Source: Ceratodon purpureus (Eukaryota > Streptophyta > Bryopsida > Pseudoditrichales > Ditrichaceae). Taken from it: a DNA stretch of 64,000 nucleotides. How positions within the stretch are numbered: the first letter of the stretch is position 1; every line of letters begins with the position of its first letter. The translations under genes and the position numbers were made by a program. Shown one piece after another: positions 37,007-49,100 of the stretch. The notes below the pieces were generated by a model, which made no database searches, was not told the DNA's origin, and was given only the letters and a program-made list of their open reading frames with translations. The stretch covers positions 14,229,810 to 14,293,809 of the forward strand of contig CM026426.1 of the NCBI GenBank assembly GCA_014871385.1, given 5' to 3'.

Positions 37007-40000
37007 ATATGCTGCGCACAACGCAAAGCTGTTAGAAGAAGCACAGACGGCATTGACCACAGGAGAAATTAGAACACCGTCAGTATAGAGTCCGGAACCG
37101 TCTGAGGGTGGAGAAGGTGACGATAAATCAGTGGAGGGCGGTCCTGCAGGTACCAGTGACGACAGCGCTAGTAGTGAGGGTGTAAACGAGGTGGAAAACT
37201 CTGACGCCAACATTCTCGACGGTACTGCGTCGTCGTCAGAGTTTTCAAACAAGGATTCTGAACATGCATGCTCAGAATCAGGGGAGTCGTCTATACCCTC
37301 AGATGAAACGACTACTGACGGCGAGTACTCCGAGTACAGTTCTAGCAGCGCTGACGAGGACAGTACTAAAAGCGATACCTCTTCCGGTGGCCAAGTTATC
37401 CCTAAGGTATGTTGGAGGACTCTAAACGTGGAAACTGTCATTGTGTATGTAATGTTGCTTGATTAGTGTAAGTGATGTCCTTCACTTCACATACGTTTTA
37501 CTGAGAATGAACCTAACAGCACAATTAGACATGTGTATGGTTATGTATATGCCTATAAATTACCATTATGTAGACTAAATTGAACTTTACCAACCTCATC
37601 TGAGTACTTCTACCACGCGTGGAAGAAGAGTATGTACTTGCAGATATTTAGGTGGCTGCATCTCTATTGTTCTGCTTTGGCATCGGAATGAGATGGAGCT
37701 GTCGCAGCATGTTTGTCTTGTAGTGAATACTTGCATGCAGAGGACCAGTGAAGGACAGTAACATATGCAACTTCGGCTATTACGACCGAATGATGACACA
37801 CCATATTTGGGGATTGCAAACGTAATTGGAGAAATGAATGTGCAGGCTTCTAGGAATGTAGTGCTCACAGATTCGCAGCCCAAACGCTACAGCGAAAGGT
37901 TAGCACGTCTTCAGACATCACGAAGTCTGGTTCACGAAGAAGGCAATGACGGTGCAACAGGTGGAACGACATCAAACAAATCCTTACAATGCACGGTAAG
38001 CATCGCCCATCTTTGAATACGTGGCAATTTTGTACAGTATCATAGTCATTTTAATATGAAGTGCACGTTAGGGAGTGGCCATTACTCTAACCGATCAGAT
38101 ACACTTGCAGTTAAACAAGAGTAGTGAGGAAGTGAAGGTAACGTTGAACTTAGTACACCAGAAAGGAAAAAAAAAAATCGAACAAAGGGCTGAGGTGGTA
38201 GAAAGTGTACAAAGCAGGCCAGCAACATCACCAACAACTGTAAGTTATACTCACACATCTAATGAATTATGTGTGATAGAGAACATTGGCTGTTACGCAT
38301 GGATCATGGTGTATACAGTTACTACTTTGTTTAGGGGTGGTAATGTGAATACAGTAAAACGTTTTTATTCAATGAATATGATCATGTCAATCGTTTGTAT
38401 AATATTGCTAGGAATCAATGAATTCCATGTGTTTGCACAGATACATGTCCTGTATAATTTTGCAATGAACTTGAGAGGATGATGGTAAAGTGGGTGCATT
38501 TTACGAGTTAAAAATTGCAGTTTATGGCTCCGCCCTCGACTTCTCGTAGAAGCAAAGAGAACTTCGTGAAGTGGAACGAGCAATCAGAAGTGGTAGAGAA
38601 TCACACAGAAGAAGTTGGGATATCACCACCAGTTGGACCAAGAAAAAAAATCCGAGCAACAAGGGAGAAGCTTGTTCCAACTCTGCCGGTGGAGCGAATA
38701 GCTAGTGAGTCCAATAGTTTGCAGAGAAGTGAGGGAACTCGCGAACCTTGCAGGGAAATGCGAGCAAGACCGCCTGAATCATCTTCTAGGCCTTCCCCAA
38801 CGACTACGGTTGTTGCTCAAAAAAAATTCGTTCCACCGAAACCAACATCACATTTAAACAAAGAAACAACACAAGGATCTACAATGAATTTACAGGAGCA
38901 GAGACCTGAAGGAATTTCATCACCAGCACGACAACCTCACCAGAGGGTCCACCTACGTTCCCAAGAGATTGTGTGAAGGGAAGTATGTGGAAGTCCGAAT
39001 GGTAATGCGAATAACTCAAGTTGAGGAAGACCTCCAGGTAAGCTCTACGTATTTTTTACCGATCGTATTTATCAGTGTACAGTTCGAATTTTAGATGTGT
39101 ACATGAACTTCCGTTATTCTTGTAGAGATATGACAATGCATTTTTTCCAGTCATAGTAACTATTATTTACGTTGCAATGAAAATAAAATAAAAAAGTAAA
39201 ATATATCAAAGCTAGGAAGTTACAGTAGACTCTAACAATTTCAACACTTCAGTAGCAGGACAGAAATTGGTAGCACACCATCAAAACGGAGTTCCCACAA
39301 CAGGTGGAAACACTCGCTCACCAGCACAACGCCAAGTGTTCAAGCCGTCAGGATCAAGGATGCGGGGATCGTCTACACCGCTAGCATCTCCAGGTAGTCG
39401 TCCACATTGTAATGAAGAGAGGGGAGCAGACTCACATGGACGTTCCTCACATTTCTCGGGCAGACATGGAGAGAGAAACCGTGATCGTGGGCATGAAGAT
39501 CGCCATCATGCTCAATATGGAGAGCGTAGTCCAAATTACACCCGAAATGCAAGTCCTCGTGTGCGAGAACAAGGCCGACGGTCTCCAACTCCAATTAACG
39601 CAAATGTCACAGAAGTTGTTCACTCCATTTTCTGAATATATGAAATTGGATTGCTGCAGTTAGATGTTTTGCTTCTATATGACAAGACTTTGCTTAAACA
39701 AAATGAACATGAGCTTATAACTGCATTAGTATGTTTTGCACATTGGCACAGTCATGTACATTATGTACGTCTCACACAGTCCTATAGGAAACGCTCTGCA
39801 CAGAATTTAGTACTCTTGTCAAAATTGCTTGTACATATACAATGTAGCCTGAGATGACGTGAACATTGTCATTGAGCTACTAACGTAATCATGTATAATC
39901 GATGAGTTACATGTTGGCTCAACGCCATATTTAGCGAGTAAGAGTGGTACATTGCATGAACTTTTAGATGAATTAATTGGCAACTGGGGTGGTAATCTAA

Positions 40001-41534
40001 CAGAGTTTGCTGTTAATTACAGGAATGGGAAACCAAAACATAGTTTACGGAATCACGGCGTACCACACGCCGTCATGAAAGACAAGAATCAAGACCGTAT
40101 TCATTATACAATGACGACAACGACGACGACATCAACGCAAGTTGTGAAGACTCTCAAGAAGACAAGCATGGAGAGAGCGAGGGCCATCTTGAAGAGACCG
40201 TACCCGCTGATGTCGGACAAAATAATCCATTCCCAACAGAGACGGAGAGTCGGAGGGAACGTCGACAAGCACAGGCAGCTCGAGAAAGGGAGGGCGAAAG
40301 ACGAAGGCGCGAGGGGCTCCCACGAAATTACCTACTCATAGACCAGTACAGAGGGGAGCCATACAGACAGGGTGTTGGAATGTGGCGCAAGGAGCTCATG
40401 CTGTTATCGAGGAAACTAGACCCTGCAATAGGAAACATAAACAACCAACCGGTCAACCTTGTGAAAGAGATTGCAGATTGGATTCAACACACATGGGAAT
40501 ATAGTGGGGAAATAAAGGACAAGTGTGTGAAAGACGTTATAGCTCGTGGAGTGGCGTTGAGGCGGTCAGACCTATGGAAGAGAATCGTTAGGGGGGATCC
40601 AAAACCGGACGATCTTTCCGATAGAACATGGAAGTCGTTACAGCGGGAGCTAGAGAATCCTGCAACTATTAAGAAGCAACAGAATTGCAGCCGAGCGAAT
40701 GCAAGTAGGGTGAATTATGGAAGAACGGGACCTTCTGGTGAGGTAGGCGTCCGTAACAAACTGCGGAGACGGTATGGAAGATCACCTGATCCAGACAAAG
40801 TCAGATTTGAGATGGCTCGGGACAAGGGGTATGGAGGGCGCTCTAAGCGTGACGCACCGTCACAATATGTGATGCATGCAAAGCAGTTGACCACCGATGC
40901 AATGGAGGAGGGTCCCATCTTAGGTACATCTTATCATGAGCGAAACAAATCCACGGGCCGGGAAATATCTCCTCCTCATACATCTGATGGACCGCAAGAA
41001 GAAGTGATTAAGGAAAACGACAATGTTGAACCTCCTCAAGAATTACCGGACTCAAATATATTACAGATCTCAGAAGATCAGCTGGCACAGCATCCAATGG
41101 TTATGCGCATGATGAAACAACTTGAGGCTCTTCAAGAGAGGTAGAGTCTTCCCACGCTACAAGGTGAAACCCAACATGACGAGGGAATTCCAAGGGCACC
41201 ACATAATGAAATATCAGAACAGGTACCGGTGGAGGAGGAGGTTCCCGAACAACGCCAAAGTGCAGTTAAGAGGAAAAGCAAACAAGTGAGTGTGAATGTT
41301 GTGGTACTCCGGTGTCTTTCATTCTGATGCAACAAATCTACTTAGGGGAATGATTGAGCAAGGACCTGGCATGTGAACGTAAGCAATGACTGCATTTGCA
41401 TTATTATGTCACTGTTGTGGTCTTCGACTGATGAAATGCTTTTGTCACAGCGAGAGGGTGATGCGGTGGATCTGGAAGGCAGTGACGCAGTACGGAGGTC
41501 TGGTCGGTCTAAGAAAAGTGCCAAGCTCTCTTGA
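37007..41534 (+). pseudogene. tnpA-like CACTA protein (Transposase_24-type), CACTA-2, three UAG breaks
   Basis: Likely exons: 37007-37405 (acidic Ser/Glu/Asp), about 37750-37993, about 38071-38237, about 38521-38973, one near 39260-39635 (Arg/Ser/Pro-rich), 40022-41285 and 41451-41534. The main domain (40330-41000) reads MWRKELMLLSRKLDP, WIQHTWEYSGEIKDKCVK, TWKSLQRELENPATIKKQQN, then RVNYGRTGPSGE and PDPDKVRFEMARDKG. This is the pattern of plant EnSpm Transposase_24 proteins. The last exon is basic (RRSGRSKKSAKLS) and ends at TGA 41532. In-frame TAGs lie at 37086, 40041 and 41142; after the last, 47 codons lead to a GTGAGT donor and the final exon keeps phase. Early exons are the least certain. 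Confidence 0.65.
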
Positions 41535-42701
41535 CTTTAATCTCATCCGTAAGTTTTGTTACTATACTTTTTTAGTTAGGTAGGTTGAGAGTTTTATAAC
41601 AATGAAGTTCAAACTTTTGGAACGGAAAAGTCGTCAGAATTTAATTTGTGATGCTGATTAATGGAAACCACCTGTACGATTAGCGTGATTGTTGAATTTA
41701 GAAACCTGGTTAAGAAATCACCCGTTTACATGAGACTGATAAGGTCGTGGTACCTTACGTTATTCGTTTTGTACATTTGATTTTTATTCTTGACAAGATT
41801 CATATCGATGAACTCAACCAATGGATTCCTTATTGAATGTTCATGGTATTGATTGCCAGGGAATTAATCATAACAGGCCGGGCATCTTCACCAGTACAGG
41901 TGTATATGCATAGAGCTACGTCGAAAGCGGAAGGAGTCAGTTTCATGTTGGAAGACAAAGACGTATAGGATCCGTCACATGTGTTGCTGAAATGTGATGA
42001 AAGTGGAACGTTGCTGTGTATTCTGTGGAAGTAATGTATTCACAGAATGTTGAATATAGCCCTGTATTTGTTCTCAAAGAGTAATTATCAATGTCAGAAT
42101 AGCAAAGTAAACCTGATATAAGTGAACTTAGTGCAAAGTGTTGGCGGATGTATAAACTGGAACTCCTAAAAATGATCAGGAATTTTGGACGACGTCTGAG
42201 TGTGCTTCCGTGCAAAACACTGTGCTGTACACCGTACATGTGGACCCTAAAAACATATCCACGTGGACTATAATATCATTTTTTTTTTGGGAAATGTGGT
42301 GATACTCATTGGTCAATATCAGAACACGTCATCAGCCACCTGCATATTTGAAATAATATAAATCCAGTTTCTCTATTTTACTATATATCCATGTGTACGC
42401 AGTTCCCCTAAAATCTCTAGCAGGAAGGTTCCCGGAAAATACTTGAAGGCGCGTCACTTATTTTAACCACGGTAATTTAGTTTTCTGGCGTAAGAGTAAA
42501 ATAAAGCTGACGTGGAAGGAAAATCCAGCGTGGCAAGAGGTACACAGGCTGTGAAGCTGACGTGTATTTCTGTCCAAGATGACAGCCGAAATGACAGAGT
42601 TCTATAAACTAAGCGTCCGAATCAGGGTCTCCTAATTAACGGGACAGTTGACTGACTTCTGTCCAGTTTTTGTCATTTTGGCCACATATATTCTTGTAGT
42701 G

Positions 42702-42704
42702 TCT
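42702..42704. repeat. Right TCT target duplication of CACTA-2
   Basis: TCT follows the right terminus TTCTTGTAGTG and matches the left flank at 28778-28780. Confidence 0.9.
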
Positions 42705-45034
42705 GCCGATCCTCCCCATCACCGTCAGTGGCCCCTTCCGCCTCCACCCCTAAACCCTCACCTTCCTCTTCGGAAGACGTCTCCCTCCGGTCCCGCTTCT
42801 TCCCCCCTTTTTTTTTTCTTTGCTTTCCACGGCTCCTGTCGCTTCCCCAACATCTGCCATGGTATCCAAAGGTTGTACTTCTGGAAAACCGCCCGAGCAA
42901 CCTTGTTCCCGTCGAGACCCCTGGCCGGGTAAAACTTGAGTGGCCCGTAGTCTCTATATTCGTAACAAGGACAATGCCCCATCTTCCTGTGCCACCCCAG
43001 TGTTGCTTTGTCGCAGAATTCTTGGTCGCAGTACTTGCAAATAAAAGGTATCTTGAACCGGCACTTATCCTTTTCCTGCTCTCTCTCCTCCTCTACTCTA
43101 TACTTCCAATTCACCTCGACCATCATGAAGTCGTGTTCTGTGGTCGTAAAGGCATCTCGATTTGGCTCATACTCTGCAGCGACACTTGTGCAGACCACCA
43201 CTTCCTCCATCCCGAACTTTCCCTGAACCAGTAGCTGACGATTTCCATAACACATTTCAGTAACGACACTCATCCAAAGATTAGACAGAACCTAAACCCC
43301 TGAGTCCAAAAATGGATTAGCAAATAATCAATAAAGTGTATAAGAGAGACTTACTCCTGGCACGATCCCTTGTTCAGGTCCGTATCTTCTTCTGCCATTC
43401 CTTGGACAGACTTTTAACATTGACGAAAGTTGCTCTGTTTTCCAACACGTCCACTGCATCTTCCTTGGACAGCTTGGACAGATCTGGCAATTCCGGATTG
43501 TTTATCTGCCCATTAAGAACATACAAAGGTTAGCTGACACATAACCAATCCAAGAAGGAAATCGAAGACAATAAGGAAGTTGTGGATGGCAAACTACCAG
43601 TCCAAACACAGACGAGACGACAGTAGAGAATTTCAGGACAGGCAATTACTTCAAGACAGTCAGAGGAAAACAGGGTGTGGAGAAATAAAGGTACAAAGTA
43701 GTATCACGCAGAAGGGGTCTTAGTCGAGAAATAGCGGGAAGGAGGGGAAAAAAATAAAGGAAGAGGATGAGTGGTAAATAAATCAAATTCAGAAAGCAAA
43801 TGGAAACCCGAAGAATATAAAATAAATAAATAAATCCCCCCAAAAAAAAAAAATGACAAAATGAAACTCTGGATGAAATTATGAGAGAAGGCGGAGATTA
43901 AAATAAATAACAAAAAAGAAAAGAAAAAAAAACAACACTGAAGACAGGCACTCAGTTTAGGACAGTCCAGTAGGCAGTTTCAAAGGGGAGACGGGGGGAA
44001 AAAAAAAGAAGGAACCAAAAGGCAGCAAAACCGTAGATTTGCAATCGTAAAAAAGCCAAGAACATAAGCATTAAAAAATAAAAATAAATAAAAAAATGAA
44101 CATTATTTGAAAAATTAAAGAGAAAACGTAAATCATAAGAAAGTCAAATTCATGGAGCAAGGGGAGGAAAATAAAAAGAAAAACAGAAAAAAAGGACGTA
44201 GGTGAATTCCACGACAGGCAAGGAACAGAATGGGAGAACTAAGACAGGTTTCAGAATCCCAAGATAGGCCATAGTGTAGAAGGAAATAAAATATGTATCC
44301 AAAAATGAAGGGGGTGAGATGGGCATTTCAAGACACATACCGCATGGAGGAGGAGATGAGAGAAAAGATGCGAAGGCAAGGAAATCAAAAAACCGAATAC
44401 AACACCAAAATAAAGAATAAAAACAAAAAGCTGCAAGACAGAGAACAAGCGGAAGATGAGTGACACGAAGTGAGTGATTAAACCCTACGCAAGAAAATGC
44501 AGGTACAACAAATAACGAAATCAAAATAAAAGAAGTCCTAACCAACGATGCATCCCACACCTAATCCCAACGTCAAGACATGACAACGTACATGGAGAAC
44601 GCCGTCGACTGAACTGCTAAAACGACAAGAGGAAAATGACCAGAGAGAGCGGGAAATGAAGAAGACGATAACATAACACCATCCACAACGACAGAGTAAG
44701 GACAGACTGACTGAAGCTTGTGAGAAGAATGAGTTTACAAAAACTCCCGGAATGGAACCTAAACCGAAAAACAAATGACAACAACCAAACCAAAAGGACA
44801 TACACCGATGCAGCTAAGAAGTGACTCAAGACAGGCCGAAGTAATGGAAGTGAAAACCTAAAAAAAATAAAAAATGATCCATCCAAGAATGGCAACAATG
44901 AAGAAAAACCACGACGACAAGACACATAAGGAACTACTCACATTGATAGAACAACAACCAAAACAATGAAAACAAGGAAACCATGTATCATGGGCGAACT
45001 TACTAGGTCATACAATTTCTTGTTCCCCATCGTC
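42705..45034 (-). pseudogene. MULE-A second gene, 5' half, with C2H2 zinc finger
   Basis: Starts at ATG 45032-45034 (MGNKKLYDL) with a GTAAGT donor at once. A 1.5-kb pyrimidine-rich intron follows. Exon 2 (about 43351-43505) reads NPELPDLSKLSKEDAVDVLE and ends at GTAAGT. Exon 3 starts at about 43302 and holds a C2H2 finger at about 43050-42980 (ICKYCDQEFCDKATLGWHRK, then MGHC). A Lys-run and acidic linker follow to the CACTA-2 insertion. After taking out CACTA-2 and one TCT, the frame of 42705 joins the frame of 28780. Breaks: TGA 43374, TAG 43293, and a frame change at an A run (plus-strand T run near 42810). The product would be a nuclear DNA-binding protein, by inference. It is not recognisable as MURB. 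The right TIR lies 290 bp upstream, as for mudrB. Confidence 0.6.
43560..44990 (-). repeat. Purine-rich (plus strand) first intron of the MULE-A second gene
   Basis: The plus strand is dominated by A and G, so the coding-strand side of this intron is pyrimidine-rich like the 23.5-25.25 kb tract. It repeats short GGACAGG/AAGACAGG motifs. Frames across it are low-complexity Phe/Leu/Ser runs and are rejected as genes. Confidence 0.65.
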
Positions 45035-45325
45035 TTCAAACCCCCTGAACTTGTAAGTTCGACGACGAGCTCCTTCGAACAGCAGCTACCGGCCGGGGAC
45101 AGTCTCCCGCATTCACCAACTCCCAGTAGCCCCTGAACCCGCTAACCCCTCCCACATTGCTCGCCTCCTTCGCTACGGTGTCCCCTGCATTCCCTCCATT
45201 CGGCATCCATGTTGCCCGAACCCTATACCGCTACTCAAAATGCAAAACAAAACCCTAATCGGAAAACATCCTAACCCTCTCGCAACACCCAAGACACAAG
45301 GTGGGAGCAAAACGCTGGCGCTCCT

Positions 45326-45597
45326 CGCGAGAGAGACGACCCCTTGGATGACGCGTCGACGACGGATGAGAAGTCCCGCCGGGGAAAGGGGGGGACGGTC
45401 TCGCCTGGCGGGGCGGGGGAGAACGGGGACGGGGCCTCCACAGGCGCGGGGCGGGGAGGGGACCGTGGAAACCGCCGACGGGGACCCGGGAACCAGGCAA
45501 CGCGAGCGTCGAGGAGAACGAGCGTCCCCCATAGGGCGCTGCATCTGCCCGCGCGAGGGGCGGCAGCACCGCTTGATGGGGCAAAATAGACAGACCC
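45326..45597 (-). repeat. Right terminal inverted repeat of MULE-A
   Basis: Reverse-orientation copy of 18840-19125. The outermost bases on the minus strand are GGGTCTGTCTATTTTGCCCC. It is followed at 45598 by flanking DNA leading to the maspardin gene. Its inner border is GCGAGAGAGACGACCCC at 45326. Confidence 0.8.
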
Positions 45598-46155
45598 TAC
45601 CTTCACCTGCAAGGCTGTCCCTTCTTAAGAATTAGGTGGAATTTTCGGGTTTGTGTCTAGTGCCGAGAGCTCACTGTATACTATCCTCTTTCGTTGTTGT
45701 TTTTCCTCCTGTTTGCGTCAAATCGATAATTGGTATGGTTCCAAGCGGTAGTATGTGGACGTGTTTTTTTATTTTAATATAGGTTGAATGTCTTTGCGTC
45801 GTTTTCAGTGGTAGTGGTACTGCGTTTGGTGTGCGGAGGATTTGTGATTTTTTGGGGATTTTTAGTAGAATTTTTCTTAGGGTTTTGTGGATTTTTTGCG
45901 GGATCATGTTGTGAAATTCTGAGTTTTTGTTGGGTTTTGTGGTGCAGTTTAGAGAGGAAAGGGAGGTTTTACGTTGTTGGATCTTCGGCAGTGAAGGAGT
46001 TTTTTCTCTCTGTGTTAATGGTTTGGCAGCAATTTAGGGGAGCGTGGTTGTGGAATATTCCGAGGCGTGCGTTTTTGAGGAGGAGACGTCGTGGAGAAGC
46101 GAAATTTTGGTAGGTGCGCAGATGAAACAGGAGCGGAAGAAGCATACCTGAAGGG
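45598..46155 (+). promoter_or_regulatory. Upstream region of the maspardin gene
   Basis: 558 bp separate the MULE-A right end from the maspardin start codon, so any promoter must lie here or inside the transposon end. T/G-rich. I see no motif I would call. A 109-codon plus-strand frame at 45784-46113 has no homology and is probably leader sequence. Confidence 0.4.
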
Positions 46156-49100
46156 ATGAGTGGCATAGGCGACTACGTGCATTTTAAGGCCCATGTGCCT
46201 CTCCACCATATTATGGTTCTGGCTTACCCTATCGATCGGTTGTCTCAACAACTTTTTTTCTCATGGATGGTGTAGTCTTGGCAGTTTCGGCTCATCAGTA
46301 TCTGCTCTTTTTCGTTCAGTTTTGATCGATCAGTGGCCAAGGGTAATGGAGTAATCACCACGATATTTTGGTACTGCATTAAATAAACATGTTGTCTGGG
46401 CTTTGCAGATTGGACCGAACTGCACCAAGCAATGGCGCTACTACGACTATGGTCCCAGGTCCGTGGCGCCTTTAGTATGTCTATCGGGCACAGCAGGCAC
46501 GGCGGATGTCTTCTACAGGCAGATTCTTACTTTATGTCTGAAGGTATAATTCAACCATTGGTTCACGAGTTTGGCCTCTCGTTAGCTAAGCTTGTAGTTC
46601 ATACAGAGTAGAACTCCAGGTTGTTAGGTTAAGAGGTTAGAGTTCACATATATCGTCCTTCATGTGGGAGGTAAAATTGTACGTTGTATATGAGAGGTGG
46701 CGTAATGTTGGAGGAATTTCTATGAGGGATGTTTCAAGCGTTCTCTTTTCGCAAGTTTGTTTGTGAACTTCTGGAGCTGAATAGCTACCATGATGAACAG
46801 TGTCCATTCTGAACAGGGCTTTAGTGTTTCTTAATGCAATATGGGGATTGGCCTTTTGCTAGTTTATTTTTGGGCTGTTCTCCAATTTTGAACGAGTAAT
46901 ACGAACTCTTGACGTATCGGAAACTACGACTAAATCGAGTTGCTGATGTTGATGGTGGAATACTGTAGACTATCTGGTCAGGACAGTGGCTTTCATATCA
47001 TTAGCTTGCATCGTGGTTTAGGATCGTGATCACCATTTTGTAAAGATGAATGTTTTTCAGCTTATGATAATTTCTATTTTAATGTGTTTGTGGTTTTCAC
47101 AGGGCTATAGGGTAATTGCTGCGGATTCTCCTCCAGTTTGGACTCACCAGGAATGGATCTCGTCGTTCGAGAAGTTCTTGGATGCTATTGGTGTTCATCA
47201 CGTAAGGATATTATCGTTACAGTTTCCTTGTTTATTGCCATATGAAAGCGCAAGGGACCAGCGGCTATTCTGTAGGGTTTTGTAATCGCCGTCATGTGGT
47301 CTAGGCATCTGTTTTATTTTATTTCAGTGCTAATAGTGTTTTTGTTCTCCTGATAAGATCTTTGGGAAGAAGTTAACTCAGAAGGTTTAACATGGGCTTT
47401 ATTGCTCAACTTGGCAGGTTCATTTGTATGGTACATCTCTTGGCGGATTCTTGGCCCAAATGTTTTCTCAACATCGGCCGCGTCGTGTCAAATCCTTGCT
47501 CCTTTCTAACACGTTTTTGAACAATCAGGCCTATCAATTATCGATGTCTTGGTCAGCACTGTGAGTCTTCTGTCCTATGCCTTCTGATTTCGGTCCTCTG
47601 TGTTCGATCCCGGAATCAAATTGTCTAACTATAGTTGGCCTTTATTTATTTCTTTAAGTGTAGGGAATTTAGAAGTTGCTTCTTTATTTCTATGCTCTTG
47701 TGTGAAATCTCGATTCCTGACCCAAGATTTGGTTTGTTCTACTTGTGCCGGTAATATGGCAGCATAAGCTGGACGCCTGAGTTTGTCTTGAAACGCTACG
47801 TCCTCACGGGAATTCGTGATGGGCCTCAGGAGCCTCAAATTGCTGATTCGATCGACTTCGTAGTGAGCCAGGTAAGTTGTTTTGATTTGATTTAGCAACT
47901 TTGTGTCGAGCTGGTTCTACTTCAGTTTTTTTCTTGAATCATTTTAGAGTTCCTTGGGATTAATTCGATCTTGCTATTGGGAGTTGCGTCTGTGGAGGTT
48001 CTGAAAAGTGGCTACCAGGGTGTTATGGAACGGTTCTTTGTGCTGTTAATGAAGGAGAGCTGTTCATATCTGTACGTCCAGCTATTATATGATGAGAGAC
48101 TGAAGCTAGGATTGAACTAACTGTGAGCTTTTCCAACTTGTACAGCTAGAAACTCTGTCGAGGGACGAACTGGCATCACGCTTGACGCTCAACACCCTGC
48201 CAGCAACTGTTGGGCAGTTCTGTCTTGCCGATTCTTCAATTACTATTATGGATGTAAGTTCAGTTTCTTTAACCTGCAGGTGCCTTCCTAAAGTTGTGTT
48301 TTCAAGCTTTTTATTGCTGGGAATCATTGTTTCGGGTGTGAAGTGGTTCTATTATATGGTTATTTAGGTTAAGCTCCCTAATATTTGCTTTATGGTGCCT
48401 TAGCAACTCTATATGCTGTGCTGATGATTAATGAAGCAATATTTTATGTTTGTCTGGTAATGCAGACGAATGACTATTGTGCGGTCCCTATTTTCCTGAA
48501 AGACCAAGTTGGTGCTCGCTATCCTGGGGCTCGGCGAGCTCTTCTGAAGTCAGGAGGGGATTTCCCTTTTCTTTCTCGTGCCGATGAGGTCAATCTTCAT
48601 GCACAGGTACTAATACAGACTGGATGGGGAGCATAAATAACATGTAGTGTTTGTTGTCTAGGAGCATCGTATATTGTTGAAAGATAACACAGGGATCTTT
48701 GGATACTATCCTTCACATTTAAACTGCTGTTGGATGTGTGATCTGTCACTGATCGATATTCTGCAGTTGCACTTGCGGCGTGCAGGAGTTGAAGGTGCAC
48801 TTCAAGTAGTTCCTCAGCCCTTGGCAAGAATCCTTGCACCTAAACTAAGGGACACAAGCTCTGAAGAAGAAAGGAAGAGAGACGAGAAAGTGATGTCAAC
48901 AATTGTTGACGAGCGCCCTGAAGTGGACAGAGACATTGAGAAGAAAGGAATCAATGGCAACATCTTGAGGCGGTTGAGCATTGACAATCTTTTTCCGACC
49001 AACTCATCCTCAGTAGTGGAAATCAAGAATGAAGAGAGAAACTTGATAATCAGTGAAGAGCGCTTGCCTCTGGACAAAGATCTGAAAATGAAAGGACTTG

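Larger units (their letters stand above)
28781..42701. mobile_element. CACTA-2, full-length CACTA/EnSpm element (13.9 kb) nested in MULE-A
   Basis: The left end CACTACAAGGAAAATGGTGA and right end TTCTTGTAGTG form short inverted termini, flanked by TCT on both sides. The left subterminal 150 bp repeats AAATTGAC/AATTTGAC-like motifs and holds an inverted near-copy of the terminus (CCTTGTAGTT, about 28857). The element carries tnp2 on the minus strand (30164-35061), unrecognised minus-strand frames (35445-36792) and a tnpA-like gene on the plus strand (37007-41534). Both main genes have in-frame stops, so it is non-autonomous now. Intact ends and target duplication suggest a fairly recent insertion. 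Confidence 0.92.
18840..45597. mobile_element. MULE-A, MuDR-like two-gene element with nested insertions
   Basis: The left TIR (18840-19125) and right TIR (45326-45597, inverted) are near-identical and start GGGTCTCTCTATTTTTCCCC / GGGTCTGTCTATTTTGCCCC. Inside are a plus-strand MULE transposase gene (19364-23242), a pyrimidine-rich minisatellite spacer, and a convergent minus-strand gene (25837-45034) encoding a C2H2 protein. The element is interrupted by a hAT MITE (25359-25608) and by CACTA-2 (28781-42701). Without CACTA-2 the element is about 12.8 kb. This architecture parallels maize MuDR. I found no matching 8-11 bp target duplication outside the TIRs, so pairing of these two ends rests on their mutual similarity and on the gene layout. 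Confidence 0.75.

Noticed and set aside
44150-44925. Hydrophobic minus-strand frames that look like membrane proteins
   Set aside because: Low-complexity pyrimidine-rich strand. They lie in the first intron of the MULE-A second gene.
18829-45608. Target duplication of MULE-A
   Set aside because: The flanks GCAGCTGCAAC (left) and TACCTTCACCTG (right) share only CTGCAA-like letters at different offsets, not a true duplication.
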